From positions 62,001 to 126,000 of the forward strand of contig NZ_ML769304.1 in the NCBI RefSeq assembly GCF_009720385.1: a stretch of DNA of 64,000 nt. The letters run 5' to 3'. The notes beneath the pieces are model-generated. The model made no database searches. It was not told the DNA's origin and worked only from the letters and a program-made list of their open reading frames with translations. Below, one piece after another: positions 51,492 to 60,392 of the stretch (positions are counted from its first letter, which is position 1; each line of letters starts with the position of its first letter). The DNA comes from Catellatospora vulcania. Its GTDB lineage: Bacteria; Actinomycetota; Actinomycetes; Mycobacteriales; Micromonosporaceae. The position numbers were made by a program, and so were the translations under genes.

Positions 51492-51971
51492 CTACGGGGT
51501 GTTGGAGAGGCTGGCGAGCAGGGCGCTGCCGCCGCAGCAGACCAGCAGGATCGCCGGCAGGACGACGAGCATGATGGCGTAGTTGGACCACATGCCGAAC
51601 GTGGTGACGTCGTTGCCCTGGCCGTCGTGGACGCGGTTGCGCCAGCCGCCGAACCGGAACGCGAGCTGGTGGCCGGCACCGGGATGCACGGTCAGCTTCG
51701 TCTTGATCATCGGCATGCCGAACGGGTCGGTCACCTTCACCTCGTGCGGCCCCGCGGGGACCACGACGTGGTAGGTGCCCTCGCCGCCGAACGGCACCTG
51801 CCGACCGTCGACCTTGAGCTTGGAGGTGGACGCCGCCGAGACGAGGTACGGGCCGCGGTTGAAGCTCACGACCAGCACACCATGGCCCTCCGGCACGGGC
51901 ACGGGCATCGGGTACGCGGTGAAGGGCATGACAGGGCCGGGGTGGAAGGGCTGCACCATGCGGGAGATCAT
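51492..51971 (-). CDS. Membrane-anchored protein of unknown function
   Basis: About 159 residues from ATG 51971; ATG 51959 is equally possible. It has a Pro-rich start, a beta-rich middle with short turns (VVVPAGPHEVKVTDPFG; HQLAFRFGGW) like carbohydrate- or PEGA-type domains, then one C-terminal helix (AIMLVVLPAILLVCCGGSAL). It is likely tail-anchored. Confidence 0.65.
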   Translation of the reverse strand: MISRMVQPFHPGPVMPFTAYPMPVPVPEGHGVLVVSFNRGPYLVSAASTSKLKVDGRQVPFGGEGTYHVVVPAGPHEVKVTDPFGMPMIKTKLTVHPGAGHQLAFRFGGWRNRVHDGQGNDVTTFGMWSNYAIMLVVLPAILLVCCGGSALLASLSNTP

Positions 51972-52003
51972 GCCAGAACGTGCCGAACCTGCGCGACCAT
52001 CCA

Positions 52004-52042
52004 CATACGACAAAGCATCCGTCGCCGGATGCCTGTCGTATG
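52004..52042 (-). terminator. Long two-part hairpin after DUF6582 gene
   Basis: CATACGACA pairs with TGTCGTATG and, inside it, GCATCCG with CGGATGC (16 bp in all, AA/C internal loop). It lies 11 bp past the DUF6582 stop on the minus strand. Confidence 0.7.
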
Positions 52043-52052
52043 GGGCTTTGGC

Positions 52053-52361
52053 TCAGTGCGCCGGGTTCGCGGTGTGCGGTTTGCGGCCGAGCTGGCGCCA
52101 GCCGGTCTCGGCGACGTCGACGCCGTAGTGTCCGGCGGCAGCCAGCAGGTTGGCGAAGGCGAGGTCTCGTTCGTCGTCGTTGACGTCCTTGACCTGGTCG
52201 AAGCGGGCCAGCGCGTTACGGACGTGATCGGCGTCGGTCAGCGGCAGCTTGCGCTTGTCGGGAAACGCGAACACCGACTCGGGCAGGCGGTTCTTGTCCG
52301 CCGTGCTGAGCTCGCCGTCGACCTCGTGCGCCCGCCACGTGGCTTTGGTCTTGGTTGTCAT
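52053..52361 (-). CDS. DUF6582 family protein
   Basis: 102 residues. LPESVFAFPDKRKLPLTDAD then HVRNALARFDQVKDVNDDER is the typical 'DUF6582' segment found in phage-like and actinobacterial proteins. The function is unknown. It has its own start and a strong terminator, so is monocistronic. Confidence 0.82.
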   Translation of the reverse strand: MTTKTKATWRAHEVDGELSTADKNRLPESVFAFPDKRKLPLTDADHVRNALARFDQVKDVNDDERDLAFANLLAAAGHYGVDVAETGWRQLGRKPHTANPAH

Positions 52362-52398
52362 GATTGGTGATTACCCGGTGCTGGACAGGGGCCAAACG

Positions 52399-54606
52399 TC
52401 ACATCATGAGCTGGTCGATGGTCATGGGCAGGTCGCGCAGGCGGCGGCCGGTGGCGTGGAAGACGGCGTTGCCGATCGCCGCCGCGATGCCGACCAGGCC
52501 GATCTCCCCGATGCCCTTGGTTCCCGACGGGGTGTAGCGGTCCGGCTCGCCGACGAAGACGGCCTCGATCTCGGGCACGTCGGCGTTGACGGCCACCAGG
52601 TAGTCGCCGAAGGTGCCGTTGGCGACCCGGCCCGTGCCGGGGTCGGTCAGGGTGTCCTCGAACAGGGCCTGGCCGATGCCGCCGACGGTCGCGCCGAGGA
52701 TCTGGCTGCGGGCCAGCTTCTGGTTGAGGATGCGCCCGCCGTCGGTGACGCTGACGACCCGGCGCACCCGCAGCCGGCCGATCATCGGGTCGATGGCGAC
52801 CTCGACGAACCGGGCCCCGTACGCGCCCGCGTGGACCATGCCCGCGGCGGCCGCGTCCGGTGGCCGCAGGCGGCCGTCGCCGGACGCCTCGACCAGGCTC
52901 TGCCCGGCGAGCAGGTCGGCGATCGGCACCCGCACCGACAGGTCGTCCCGGCGGCACAGCGCGCCGTCGCGGCAGACCACGTCGTCGGGGCCCAGACCGT
53001 GCAGCGGAGAGTCCTCGGCGGCCAGGTCGAGCAGTGCGCCCTGCAGGTGCGACACGGCGTCGATGACGGCGTTGGACAGTGACGAGGCCAGCCCGGAGCC
53101 GCCGGAGTGGGCCGAGGCGGGCAGGTCGCTGTCGCCGAGCTGGAAGTCGACCTGCTGCGGGTGCAGGCCGAGCAGGTCGGCGGTGAGCTGCGTGATGATC
53201 GTGTAGGTGCCGGTGCCGATGTCGGTGGCGGCGGACCGGACCGCGGCGGTGCCATCGGCGTACACGGTGACCCGCGCCTGGGACATGGGCATGTAGGCGA
53301 AGAAGCCCGCGGTGGCCATGCCCCAGCCGATGAGCAGGTCGCCCTCGCGCATCGACGACGGCCGCGGATCGCGCCGCGACCAGCCGAACAGCTCCGCGCC
53401 GACCCGGCAGCACTCGATCACGGCGTTGGACGACCAGGGCTTGCCCGTGGCCGGGTCGAGTTCGGTGGCGAGGTTGTGCAGCCGCAGTTCGAGCGGATCC
53501 ATGCCCAGCTCGTGCGCGAGCTCGTCCATGGCGGTCTCGATCGCCCAGTTGCCCTCGGCCTCGCCGGGCGCGCGCATGGACGTCGGGTAGCGGCGGTTGA
53601 GGCGTACGGTGCGTTCCACCGTCGCGACGTTCGGGCACTGGTAGAGGTGCGGTGTGCCGCTGGTGAGCAGCCCGACCGCCGGGAAGTCGATCGACGACAG
53701 GCAGGTCGCCCGGTGCTCGATCATGGTGAGCGTGCCGTCGCGGGCGGCGCCTATACGCACCTGGTGCTCGCTGCTGGGCCGGTGCCCGACCAGCTTGAAC
53801 ATCTGCGGGCGGGTCAGCATGAGCTTGACGGGGCGGCCGAGTTCCCGGGCGGCACCGGCGGCCAGCAGCTTGTACGGCCACTGGTTGAGCCCGGCGCCGA
53901 AGCCGCCGCCGAGGTAGGGCACGTGTACGCGTACGCCCGACTCGGGCACGCCGAACATGACGGCCAGGGTCGTCCGCAGCGCGTTGGTGCCCTGCGTGCT
54001 GTCGTGGATCTCCAGGTGGTCGCCGTCCCACGCGGCGACGCAGCCCATCAGGCCGAGCGGGTTGTTGGTGTTCTCGGGAGTGGTGTAGGTCGCGCCGACG
54101 CGCACGTCGGCGGCGGCCCAGCCGGCCTCGGTGTCACCGCGTGACGTGTCGGGCGACAGCGCCAGCGTCTCGAGCCGACCGCCGGCGGGGTCGAGCAGCG
54201 GCGGCTCGGCCGCGTAGGTGACCTCGATGAGCCGGGCGGCTTCCGTCGCCTCCTGCGGCGTGTCCGCGACGACCACGGCGATCTCCTGGCCGTGGAAGGT
54301 GATCCGGCCGTCCTGCATCGGCGCGACCGGGGCCTCGCCGAACAGCACGGGCGGCGGGGCGTTCAGGCGCGGGAAGTTCTCGTGCGTGAACACGGCCCGT
54401 ACCCCGGGCAGGGTCAGCAGCGCGCTGGTGTCGATCTTCGTGACGGTGCCGGCCGGGATGGTCGAGGTGACCACCACGGCGTGCAGCATGCCGGGCAGCG
54501 CGATGTCGCTGGAGTACGGCGCGCTGCCGGTGACCTTGTGCGGTCCGTCGACCCGGTCGATGCCCTTGCCGACCCAGGTGCCGAGATCGGGCTTGGTGGC
54601 GGTCAT
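52399..54606 (-). CDS. Molybdopterin-binding subunit of aldehyde/xanthine oxidase family
   Basis: 735 residues from ATG 54606. Typical MoCo subunit blocks: VDGPHKVTGSAPYSSDIALP, VRVHVPYLGGGFGAGLNQW, YPTSMRAPGEAEGNWAIE, and the active-site Glu in GTKGIGEIGLVG. The layout of three separate subunits resembles PaoABC/YagTSR aldehyde oxidases. It oxidises aldehydes or N-heterocycles by hydroxylation with water. It overlaps the FAD subunit gene. Confidence 0.93.
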   Translation of the reverse strand: MTATKPDLGTWVGKGIDRVDGPHKVTGSAPYSSDIALPGMLHAVVVTSTIPAGTVTKIDTSALLTLPGVRAVFTHENFPRLNAPPPVLFGEAPVAPMQDGRITFHGQEIAVVVADTPQEATEAARLIEVTYAAEPPLLDPAGGRLETLALSPDTSRGDTEAGWAAADVRVGATYTTPENTNNPLGLMGCVAAWDGDHLEIHDSTQGTNALRTTLAVMFGVPESGVRVHVPYLGGGFGAGLNQWPYKLLAAGAARELGRPVKLMLTRPQMFKLVGHRPSSEHQVRIGAARDGTLTMIEHRATCLSSIDFPAVGLLTSGTPHLYQCPNVATVERTVRLNRRYPTSMRAPGEAEGNWAIETAMDELAHELGMDPLELRLHNLATELDPATGKPWSSNAVIECCRVGAELFGWSRRDPRPSSMREGDLLIGWGMATAGFFAYMPMSQARVTVYADGTAAVRSAATDIGTGTYTIITQLTADLLGLHPQQVDFQLGDSDLPASAHSGGSGLASSLSNAVIDAVSHLQGALLDLAAEDSPLHGLGPDDVVCRDGALCRRDDLSVRVPIADLLAGQSLVEASGDGRLRPPDAAAAGMVHAGAYGARFVEVAIDPMIGRLRVRRVVSVTDGGRILNQKLARSQILGATVGGIGQALFEDTLTDPGTGRVANGTFGDYLVAVNADVPEIEAVFVGEPDRYTPSGTKGIGEIGLVGIAAAIGNAVFHATGRRLRDLPMTIDQLMM

Positions 54607-55592
54607 CGCGACGCCTCCGTCATCGTGAGCAGCTGGCGCGACAGCGTGCGCACCGCGAGATCGACCTTGAACGCGGTGCCGGGCACGGTGAACGCCGAGG
54701 CCATGACGGCCCGGCCGGCCTGCTCGAAGCGCACCGGGTCGACGTGGGTGCCGCGCAGCATCTCCTCGGCCTCGCGGGCCCGCCACGGCACGGAGCCGAC
54801 GCCCCCGAGCGCGATCCGGATGTCGCCGATCATGTCGCCGTCCATCTGCAGCGCGACCGCGGCAGAGGTCAGCGCGAACTCGTAGGAGGCCCGGTCGCGG
54901 ACCTTCAGGTAGCCCGAGCGCCAGCCCTGGGGCAGCAGCGGGATGTCGATCTCGGTGATCAGGTCGCCGTGGCCGAGCACGTTCTCGATGGACGGGCCCT
55001 CGTCGGCGCGTACCCAGAACTCGGTCAGCGGGATGCGCCGCTGCCCGGACGGCCCGTCGACCAGCACGGACGCTTCGACGGCGATCAGCGGCACGGCCAC
55101 GTCCGAGGCGTGCAGCGCGATACAGCGCTCGTCGACGCCGAGCACGGCGTGCATGCGGGCGACATTGTCGACGGCGGCGCAGCCCGAGTCGGGGCTGCGG
55201 CGGTTGCAGGCCGACACGGTCGGATCGCGGAAGTACCGGCAGCGCGTGCGCTGCAGCAGGTTGCCGCCGATGGTGGCCATGTTGCGCAGCTGCACCGACG
55301 CGCCGAGCAGCAGGGCCTCGCGCACGAACGTGAGGCGCTGCTCGACCACGGGCTCGGCGGCCAGCTGCTCCATCGTGGTGAGCGCGCCGACCTTGAGCTG
55401 CTGGCTCTCGACGAGGATGCCGCGCAGCGGCAGCCGGGTGATGTCGACCAGCCGGTCAGGGGTCCACACGCCGTCCTTCATCAGGTCCACCTGGGTGGTG
55501 CCGCCGGCCAGGAACGCGGCCTGCGGGTCGGCGGCCACCGCGGCGACGGCCTCGCCGACGGCGGTGGGGCGGTCGTAGAGGAAGGCGCGCAT
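54603..55592 (-). CDS. FAD-binding subunit of aldehyde/xanthine oxidase family
   Basis: 329 residues. The FAD motif FLAGGTTQVDLM and ATIGGNLLQRTR are present. The Cys-rich insert CRYFRDPTVSACNRRSPDSG then C resembles the extra [4Fe-4S] site of PaoB and 4-hydroxybenzoyl-CoA reductase beta subunits. The start overlaps the iron-sulphur subunit stop by one base. Confidence 0.93.
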   Translation of the reverse strand: MRAFLYDRPTAVGEAVAAVAADPQAAFLAGGTTQVDLMKDGVWTPDRLVDITRLPLRGILVESQQLKVGALTTMEQLAAEPVVEQRLTFVREALLLGASVQLRNMATIGGNLLQRTRCRYFRDPTVSACNRRSPDSGCAAVDNVARMHAVLGVDERCIALHASDVAVPLIAVEASVLVDGPSGQRRIPLTEFWVRADEGPSIENVLGHGDLITEIDIPLLPQGWRSGYLKVRDRASYEFALTSAAVALQMDGDMIGDIRIALGGVGSVPWRAREAEEMLRGTHVDPVRFEQAGRAVMASAFTVPGTAFKVDLAVRTLSRQLLTMTEASR

Positions 55593-56107
55593 CAGTCCGT
55601 TCCCTTCGCCACGTCACGGATGGCGGCGACGATGTTGTCGTACGCGCCGCACCGGCACAGGTTGCCCGACATGTACTCGCGGATGTCGGCGTCGCTGCCC
55701 GCGCGGCCCTCGCGCAGCAGGCACGCCGCGGACATGAGCTGACCGGGGGTGCAGAAACCGCACTGGAACGCGTCGTGGCGCATGAACGCCTCCTGCAGCG
55801 GGTGCGGCCCCAGCTCACCGGCCAGCCCTTCGACCGTGGTGACCTGCCTGCCGTCGACCTGCGCGGCGAGCATGAGGCACGACAGCACCCGCTGCCCGTC
55901 CACGTGGACCGTGCACGCGCCGCAGGCGCCCTGGTCGCAGCCGCGTTTCGTGCCGGTCAGCCCAGCCGTGTCGCGCAGCGCCTCCAGCAACGTGGTACGG
56001 GTGTCGACGCGCCACTGCGCCGGTGCGCCGTTGACGACGGTGAACACGTCGACGGTGTACTGATCCTGCGCAGATGGGGCGCGTGCGGTGGTTCGGGTGG
56101 TTTTCAC
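55592..56107 (-). CDS. [2Fe-2S] subunit of aldehyde/xanthine oxidase family
   Basis: 171 residues from GTG 56107. The plant-type cluster is GCDQGACGACTV with a distal Cys (VLSCLM), and the second cluster FQCGFCTPGQ plus LCRCGAY. No Tat signal is seen, so the complex is probably cytoplasmic, unlike E. coli PaoABC. First gene of the three-gene operon. Confidence 0.94.
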   Translation of the reverse strand: MKTTRTTARAPSAQDQYTVDVFTVVNGAPAQWRVDTRTTLLEALRDTAGLTGTKRGCDQGACGACTVHVDGQRVLSCLMLAAQVDGRQVTTVEGLAGELGPHPLQEAFMRHDAFQCGFCTPGQLMSAACLLREGRAGSDADIREYMSGNLCRCGAYDNIVAAIRDVAKGTD

Positions 56108-56383
56108 GGGACGCCTCCGGCCGCCGCCCGGTCGCCGTATGGCCCTGCCGCGCCGGCGACCGGCATGGAATGGACATCTCAGAATGCCATTGGACGCCGC
56201 AGCTCAGAGCCGCTTTCGCACAACCCGCACACGGCGCGCTGACGGTCTCCGGCGCGGCGCAGGTCCGTGACGACCTCGAACGGGGTGGGGTGAAACGGTG
56301 TAAAGGGTGGTGTAGGGGGCATGGGGGCTTAGGGTGTTGATGGATCACCCCCGACCGTGTGGATCGAGTACGGGAGGGAACGT

Positions 56384-56764
56384 ATGGGAGACAAGCAGTT
56401 CTTTCGCAAGGTCGCCGAGTTGTCGGGGCTGACCGTGGAGGAGGCCGCCGACACCACGCGCGCCACGCTGGAGTGCCTGGCCGCGCGGCTGAGCAACGGC
56501 GAGAACCGGCATCTGGCGATGCACCTGCACGAGGGCCTGCGGGACTCGCTGCCGCCCAACGAGCGCATCCAGTGTTTCGACCTGCCGGAGTTGCTGCGGC
56601 GGGTCAAGGAGCGCACCGGGCTCAACGAGCGCGACACCGACGCCGGGGTGCGCGGCGTGCTGACGGCCCTGCGGGAGGACCTGGGCGACGAGACGTTCGA
56701 CCACGTCATGCAGCAGCTTCCCAACGATTTCCGGACCATGGCCCGGGCCCGGGCCGCAGCCTAG
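56384..56764 (+). CDS. DUF2267 family protein
   Basis: 126 residues, ATG 56384 after GGGAGG. Helical DUF2267 domain: FFRKVAELSGLTVEEAADTT, LAARLSNGENRHLAMHLHEG, VRGVLTALREDLGDETFDHV. Its function is unknown. The 275 bp before it (56108-56383) hold only promoter sequence. It converges with the next gene, overlapping by 4 bp. Confidence 0.88.
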   Translation: MGDKQFFRKVAELSGLTVEEAADTTRATLECLAARLSNGENRHLAMHLHEGLRDSLPPNERIQCFDLPELLRRVKERTGLNERDTDAGVRGVLTALREDLGDETFDHVMQQLPNDFRTMARARAAA

Positions 56765-57516
56765 GGCTTGCGGTAGGCCACCAGGCTGGTGCGGTCGGCG
56801 GACCCCGCGGTCTCCGACCGCACCAGTCCCACCTCCGGGGCGTAGTAACGGTGCAGCCGTACGTTTCGCAGCAGCGGCGAGGTCTGCTCGATCGCCACCA
56901 CGTCGCGGTACGCACCCCCGGGCACGCTGACCTGCTGGTCCACGGCGAGCACCCGGGCGGAGTCCTCGGCCCGGCCGCGGCTGTACCCGATCCGCCAGCG
57001 TTGCCCGGCCACCGGCCGGGCGGACATCGCGATGCCGGGCTGCGCGCCCTCGGTGCCGGCCCGCCAGCCGTCGACGCCGGTGAGGGTGCCGTTGACGTAA
57101 TCGCGAGCGGCCTCGCCGAGCAGCCACACGTTGCCGGCGCTGTCCTGGGCGTACCAGCGGGTCTGGTCGCTGACGAGGCCGCCGCCGGCATCCGTGACCT
57201 GCGCGCGGGCCGCCACCGTGGCGATGCCGGCCACGGCGGGGCCGGGAGCGACGGTGACCTCGGTGCGCACGTCTCCGTCGGGGCCAGGAGCGCTGTAGCT
57301 CCAGCGGGCGCCTATGGCCAGCGGCAGGTACGGGTTGTCGACGCGGTCGGTGAAGTCGGCCGGGTCGAGCCGGACGGGTTGCGCGCCCTGCGGCAGCGGG
57401 GACGGGGCCGGGGTGGGCGCGGGCGTGGGCCCGGCGGCCTGCTGGACGGCGCCGGGGCCGACCAGCAGGCTCGCGGTCAGGGCCAGCGCGAGGGTGAGCG
57501 GCTGCAGGTGGACCAC
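56761..57516 (-). CDS. Secreted protein of unknown function
   Basis: 251 residues from GTG 57516. A signal peptide (LTLALALTASLLVGPGAVQQA) is followed by a Pro/Thr/Ala linker (PTPAPTPAPSPLP). The mature part is beta-rich: FTDRVDNPYLPLAIGARWSY and YYAPEVGLVRSET resemble secreted lipoprotein-like 'YP repeats' of actinomycetes, but no Cys is present. No named family. Confidence 0.75.
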   Translation of the reverse strand: MVHLQPLTLALALTASLLVGPGAVQQAAGPTPAPTPAPSPLPQGAQPVRLDPADFTDRVDNPYLPLAIGARWSYSAPGPDGDVRTEVTVAPGPAVAGIATVAARAQVTDAGGGLVSDQTRWYAQDSAGNVWLLGEAARDYVNGTLTGVDGWRAGTEGAQPGIAMSARPVAGQRWRIGYSRGRAEDSARVLAVDQQVSVPGGAYRDVVAIEQTSPLLRNVRLHRYYAPEVGLVRSETAGSADRTSLVAYRKP

Positions 57517-57595
57517 TCACCCATGCTCGCAACGCACCTGCACCAGAAATGTGCGTTTGGCAGTAACCGCCCGCCTACATCCCGATATTGGAAGG

Positions 57596-58894
57596 ATGAG
57601 CGGCGTGAACGAGCGCAGCACGCATGTGATCGTCATCGGCGGCGGGTTCGCCGGCGTGGCGTGCGCCAGGACCCTGACCGGGCAGCCCGACATCCGGGTG
57701 ACGCTGCTGGACCGCAACGGCTACCACCAGTTCCAGCCGCTGCTCTACCAGGTGGCGACCGCCGAGATCGACCCTGCCGACGTCTCCTACGACCTGGCGG
57801 AGATGTTCGCCGAGTACGACAACGTCGAGGTCCGCACCGCCGATGTCGTCGCCGTCGACCCGCACACCCACACCGTGTCGCTGGCCGACGGCAGCACCGT
57901 CACCGGCGACGTGCTGGTGCTCGCGGCCGGTGCGCAGGCGAACTTCTTCAACGTGCCCGGCGCCGCCCAGCACGCGTTCCCGCTCTACACCCTCGACGAC
58001 GCGCTGACGCTGCGCGAACGGCTGCGCTCGGTGTACCAGGAGGCGGCGGCCGAGGGGCCCGCCAGCGCCGGCGAGATCACGTTCGTGGTCGTCGGCGGCG
58101 GGGCGACCGGTGTGGAGACCGCGGGGGCGCTGGCCGAACTCGTCGGCACGATCCTGCCGCGGCAGTTCGAGAAGCTGGCGCTGATCCGGTCCCGGGTCGT
58201 GCTCGTCGACCACGGCCACGCGGTGCTCGCGCCGTTCGGGCCGGGCGCGCAGGCCTACGCGGCCGAGCAGCTGCAACGACGCGGGGTGCGGCTGCGGCTG
58301 GGCGTCACCGCGACGGAGGTGGCCGCCGACCACGTGGTCCTCGACGACGGCACCACCGTGCCGACGAGGGCGACCATCTGGGGCGGCGGCATCTCCGCGG
58401 CGCAGCTGGTCGGCGAGTGCGGCATGGCCACCGGCCGGGGCGGCCGCATCGACGTTCGTCCCGACCTGACCGTGGACGGCTACCCCGGCGTGTACGCCGC
58501 CGGCGACGCCGCGAACGTCGCCGGCAGCGACGGCCTGCCCCTGCCGCAGCTCGCGTCGGTGGCGCAGCAGGCCGGACGGGCCGTCGGGTTCAACATCATC
58601 GCCGATGCGTGCGGGCGGCCGCGCAGCCCGTTCGCGTACCACGACAAGGGCATCATGGCGATGATCGGCCGGGACGCGGCCATCGCCGAACTCGGCGCGC
58701 GCCACCACGAGCTGCACGGGCGGATCGCGTTCGCGGCCTGGCTCGGCATCCACGCCTACCTGATGGCCGACGCCCGCGCCGAGACCAACGCGTTCATCAC
58801 CTGGGCCGAGGAGTTCTACCTGCATCCCGGCCACTGCCCGGAGCGGCTGCTCACGCCGCCCGCCACCACCGCTGCCGCCAGGAGCGCATCATGA
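57596..58894 (+). CDS. Type II NADH dehydrogenase-like FAD oxidoreductase
   Basis: 432 residues. FAD motif VIVIGGGFAGVACARTL, then NGYHQFQPLLYQVATAEI (the NDH-2 hallmark), NAD motif VVVGGGATGVETAGAL and the C-terminal FAD block GVYAAGDAAN. GGAAGG abuts ATG 57596, so GTG 57605 may be the true start. It would pass electrons from NAD(P)H to quinone. First of six coupled genes. Confidence 0.9.
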   Translation: MSGVNERSTHVIVIGGGFAGVACARTLTGQPDIRVTLLDRNGYHQFQPLLYQVATAEIDPADVSYDLAEMFAEYDNVEVRTADVVAVDPHTHTVSLADGSTVTGDVLVLAAGAQANFFNVPGAAQHAFPLYTLDDALTLRERLRSVYQEAAAEGPASAGEITFVVVGGGATGVETAGALAELVGTILPRQFEKLALIRSRVVLVDHGHAVLAPFGPGAQAYAAEQLQRRGVRLRLGVTATEVAADHVVLDDGTTVPTRATIWGGGISAAQLVGECGMATGRGGRIDVRPDLTVDGYPGVYAAGDAANVAGSDGLPLPQLASVAQQAGRAVGFNIIADACGRPRSPFAYHDKGIMAMIGRDAAIAELGARHHELHGRIAFAAWLGIHAYLMADARAETNAFITWAEEFYLHPGHCPERLLTPPATTAAARSAS

Positions 58895-60315
58895 CCGCAC
58901 CCGCGACGCCCGCGCCCGCGGACGTGTTCGTCATCTTCGGCATCACCGGCGACCTGGCCAAGGTCATGACGTTCCGGTCGCTGTACCGCCTCGACCGGCG
59001 CGGGCTGCTCGACTGCCCGATCATCGGCGTCGCCGGTCAGGACTGGAGCATCGAGCAGCTGCGCGACCACGCCCGCGAATGCATCGCCGGCACCGGCGAG
59101 CCGATCGACGACGCCGTGTTCGAACGGTTCGCGGCCCGGCTGTCGTACCTGTCGGGCGACTTCACCGACGCCGCGCTGTACCAGCGGCTCGCGACCGCCG
59201 TCGGTGACGCGCGGACCCCGGTGTCGTACCTGGAGATCCCGCCGTCGCTGTTCGCGACCGTCGTCAAGGGGCTGTCCGAGGCCGGGATCGTGCGCGGCGG
59301 GCGGGTCGTGGTGGAGAAGCCGTTCGGCCACGACCTGGCCTCGGCCCGGGAACTGGCCGACCAGCTGCACCAGTACCTCGACGAGAAGCAGCTGTTCCGC
59401 ATCGACCACTTCCTCGGCAAGATGGGCACCGAGGAGCTGGTGTACCTGCGGTTCGCGAACACGATGCTGGAACCGGTGTGGAACCGCAACTTCATCGACA
59501 GCGTGCAGATCACCATGGCCGAGAGCTTCGGTGTCGAGGACCGCGGCCACTTCTACGACCCGGTCGGGGCGCTGCGCGACGTCGTCGTAAACCACCTGAT
59601 GCAGGTGCTGGCCGGCGGGGCGATGGAACCGCCCGCCGGGCGCAACCCCGCCGCGCTCAAGAATGCGAGCACCGCGCTGTGGGGCGCCGTGCTCGACGCG
59701 GACCCCGCGAACTACGTGCGCGGGCAGTACGACGGCTACCAGAGCATCGACGGGGTCAAACCCGGCTCGACCACCGAGACGTACGCCGCCCTGAAACTGG
59801 AGATCGACAACTGGCGCTGGTCCGGGGTGCCGTTCTTCATCCGCACCGGCAAATGCCTGCCGGTGACGCAGACCGAGTTCCGGGTGGTGTTCAAGCGCCC
59901 GCCGCGGCTGGGCCTGCCCGCGTTCGCCGGGCGCACCCCGGAACCGGACCAGTTCATCATCAAACTCGACCCCACCACGGGGACCCGGCTGCGGCTGGAC
60001 GCCCGCCGCGCCGACGCCGACGGCGCCGAGCCGATCACCCTGGACATGGAGTTCGCGACCGAGGGCGGCGAGGGCCCGACCCCGTACGAGGTGCTGCTGC
60101 ACGCAGCCCTGCTCGGCGACGCGAACCGCTTCACCCGCCAGGACGGCGTCGAGGAGACCTGGCGCATCCTGCAACCGCTGCTCGACAAGCCGTCGGCGAT
60201 CGAGTCCTACGCTCCCGGCACCTGGGGCCCGCCCGGCGCGGAGCAGCTCGTCGCGGGTCACGGCTGGCGCGGCCCGTGGATCGTCGACGAGAACCCGCCC
60301 GGAAAGATGCCATGA
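58891..60315 (+). CDS. zwf: Glucose-6-phosphate dehydrogenase
   Basis: 474 residues, ATG overlapping the previous stop (ATGA). Nucleotide-binding GITGDLAKVM, substrate block VVVEKPFGHDLASA and active-site RIDHFLGKMG are present, with the C-terminal FFIRTGKCLPVTQTEF. It makes 6-phosphogluconolactone and NAD(P)H. The coupling to an NDH-2-like gene suggests an electron-supply module rather than the usual zwf-opcA setting. Confidence 0.94.
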   Translation: MTAPATPAPADVFVIFGITGDLAKVMTFRSLYRLDRRGLLDCPIIGVAGQDWSIEQLRDHARECIAGTGEPIDDAVFERFAARLSYLSGDFTDAALYQRLATAVGDARTPVSYLEIPPSLFATVVKGLSEAGIVRGGRVVVEKPFGHDLASARELADQLHQYLDEKQLFRIDHFLGKMGTEELVYLRFANTMLEPVWNRNFIDSVQITMAESFGVEDRGHFYDPVGALRDVVVNHLMQVLAGGAMEPPAGRNPAALKNASTALWGAVLDADPANYVRGQYDGYQSIDGVKPGSTTETYAALKLEIDNWRWSGVPFFIRTGKCLPVTQTEFRVVFKRPPRLGLPAFAGRTPEPDQFIIKLDPTTGTRLRLDARRADADGAEPITLDMEFATEGGEGPTPYEVLLHAALLGDANRFTRQDGVEETWRILQPLLDKPSAIESYAPGTWGPPGAEQLVAGHGWRGPWIVDENPPGKMP

Positions 60316-60392
60316 CCATGGCTTTCTCACATCCGGCGTGCGTCGGAGCACCCGGGATGATCATCCTTGCGGAGCTGTTGGGGGAACTCTGA
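60312..60392 (+). CDS. 26-residue ORF coupled to zwf and the GMC gene
   Basis: ATG at 60312 overlaps the zwf stop (ATGA) and its stop at 60390-60392 overlaps the GMC start (TGATG). The peptide starts MTMAFSHPAC and ends LAELLGEL, with a short hydrophobic middle (MIILAELL). It fills the gap exactly. It may be a translational coupler or a small functional peptide; no family recognised. Confidence 0.45.
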   Translation: MTMAFSHPACVGAPGMIILAELLGEL

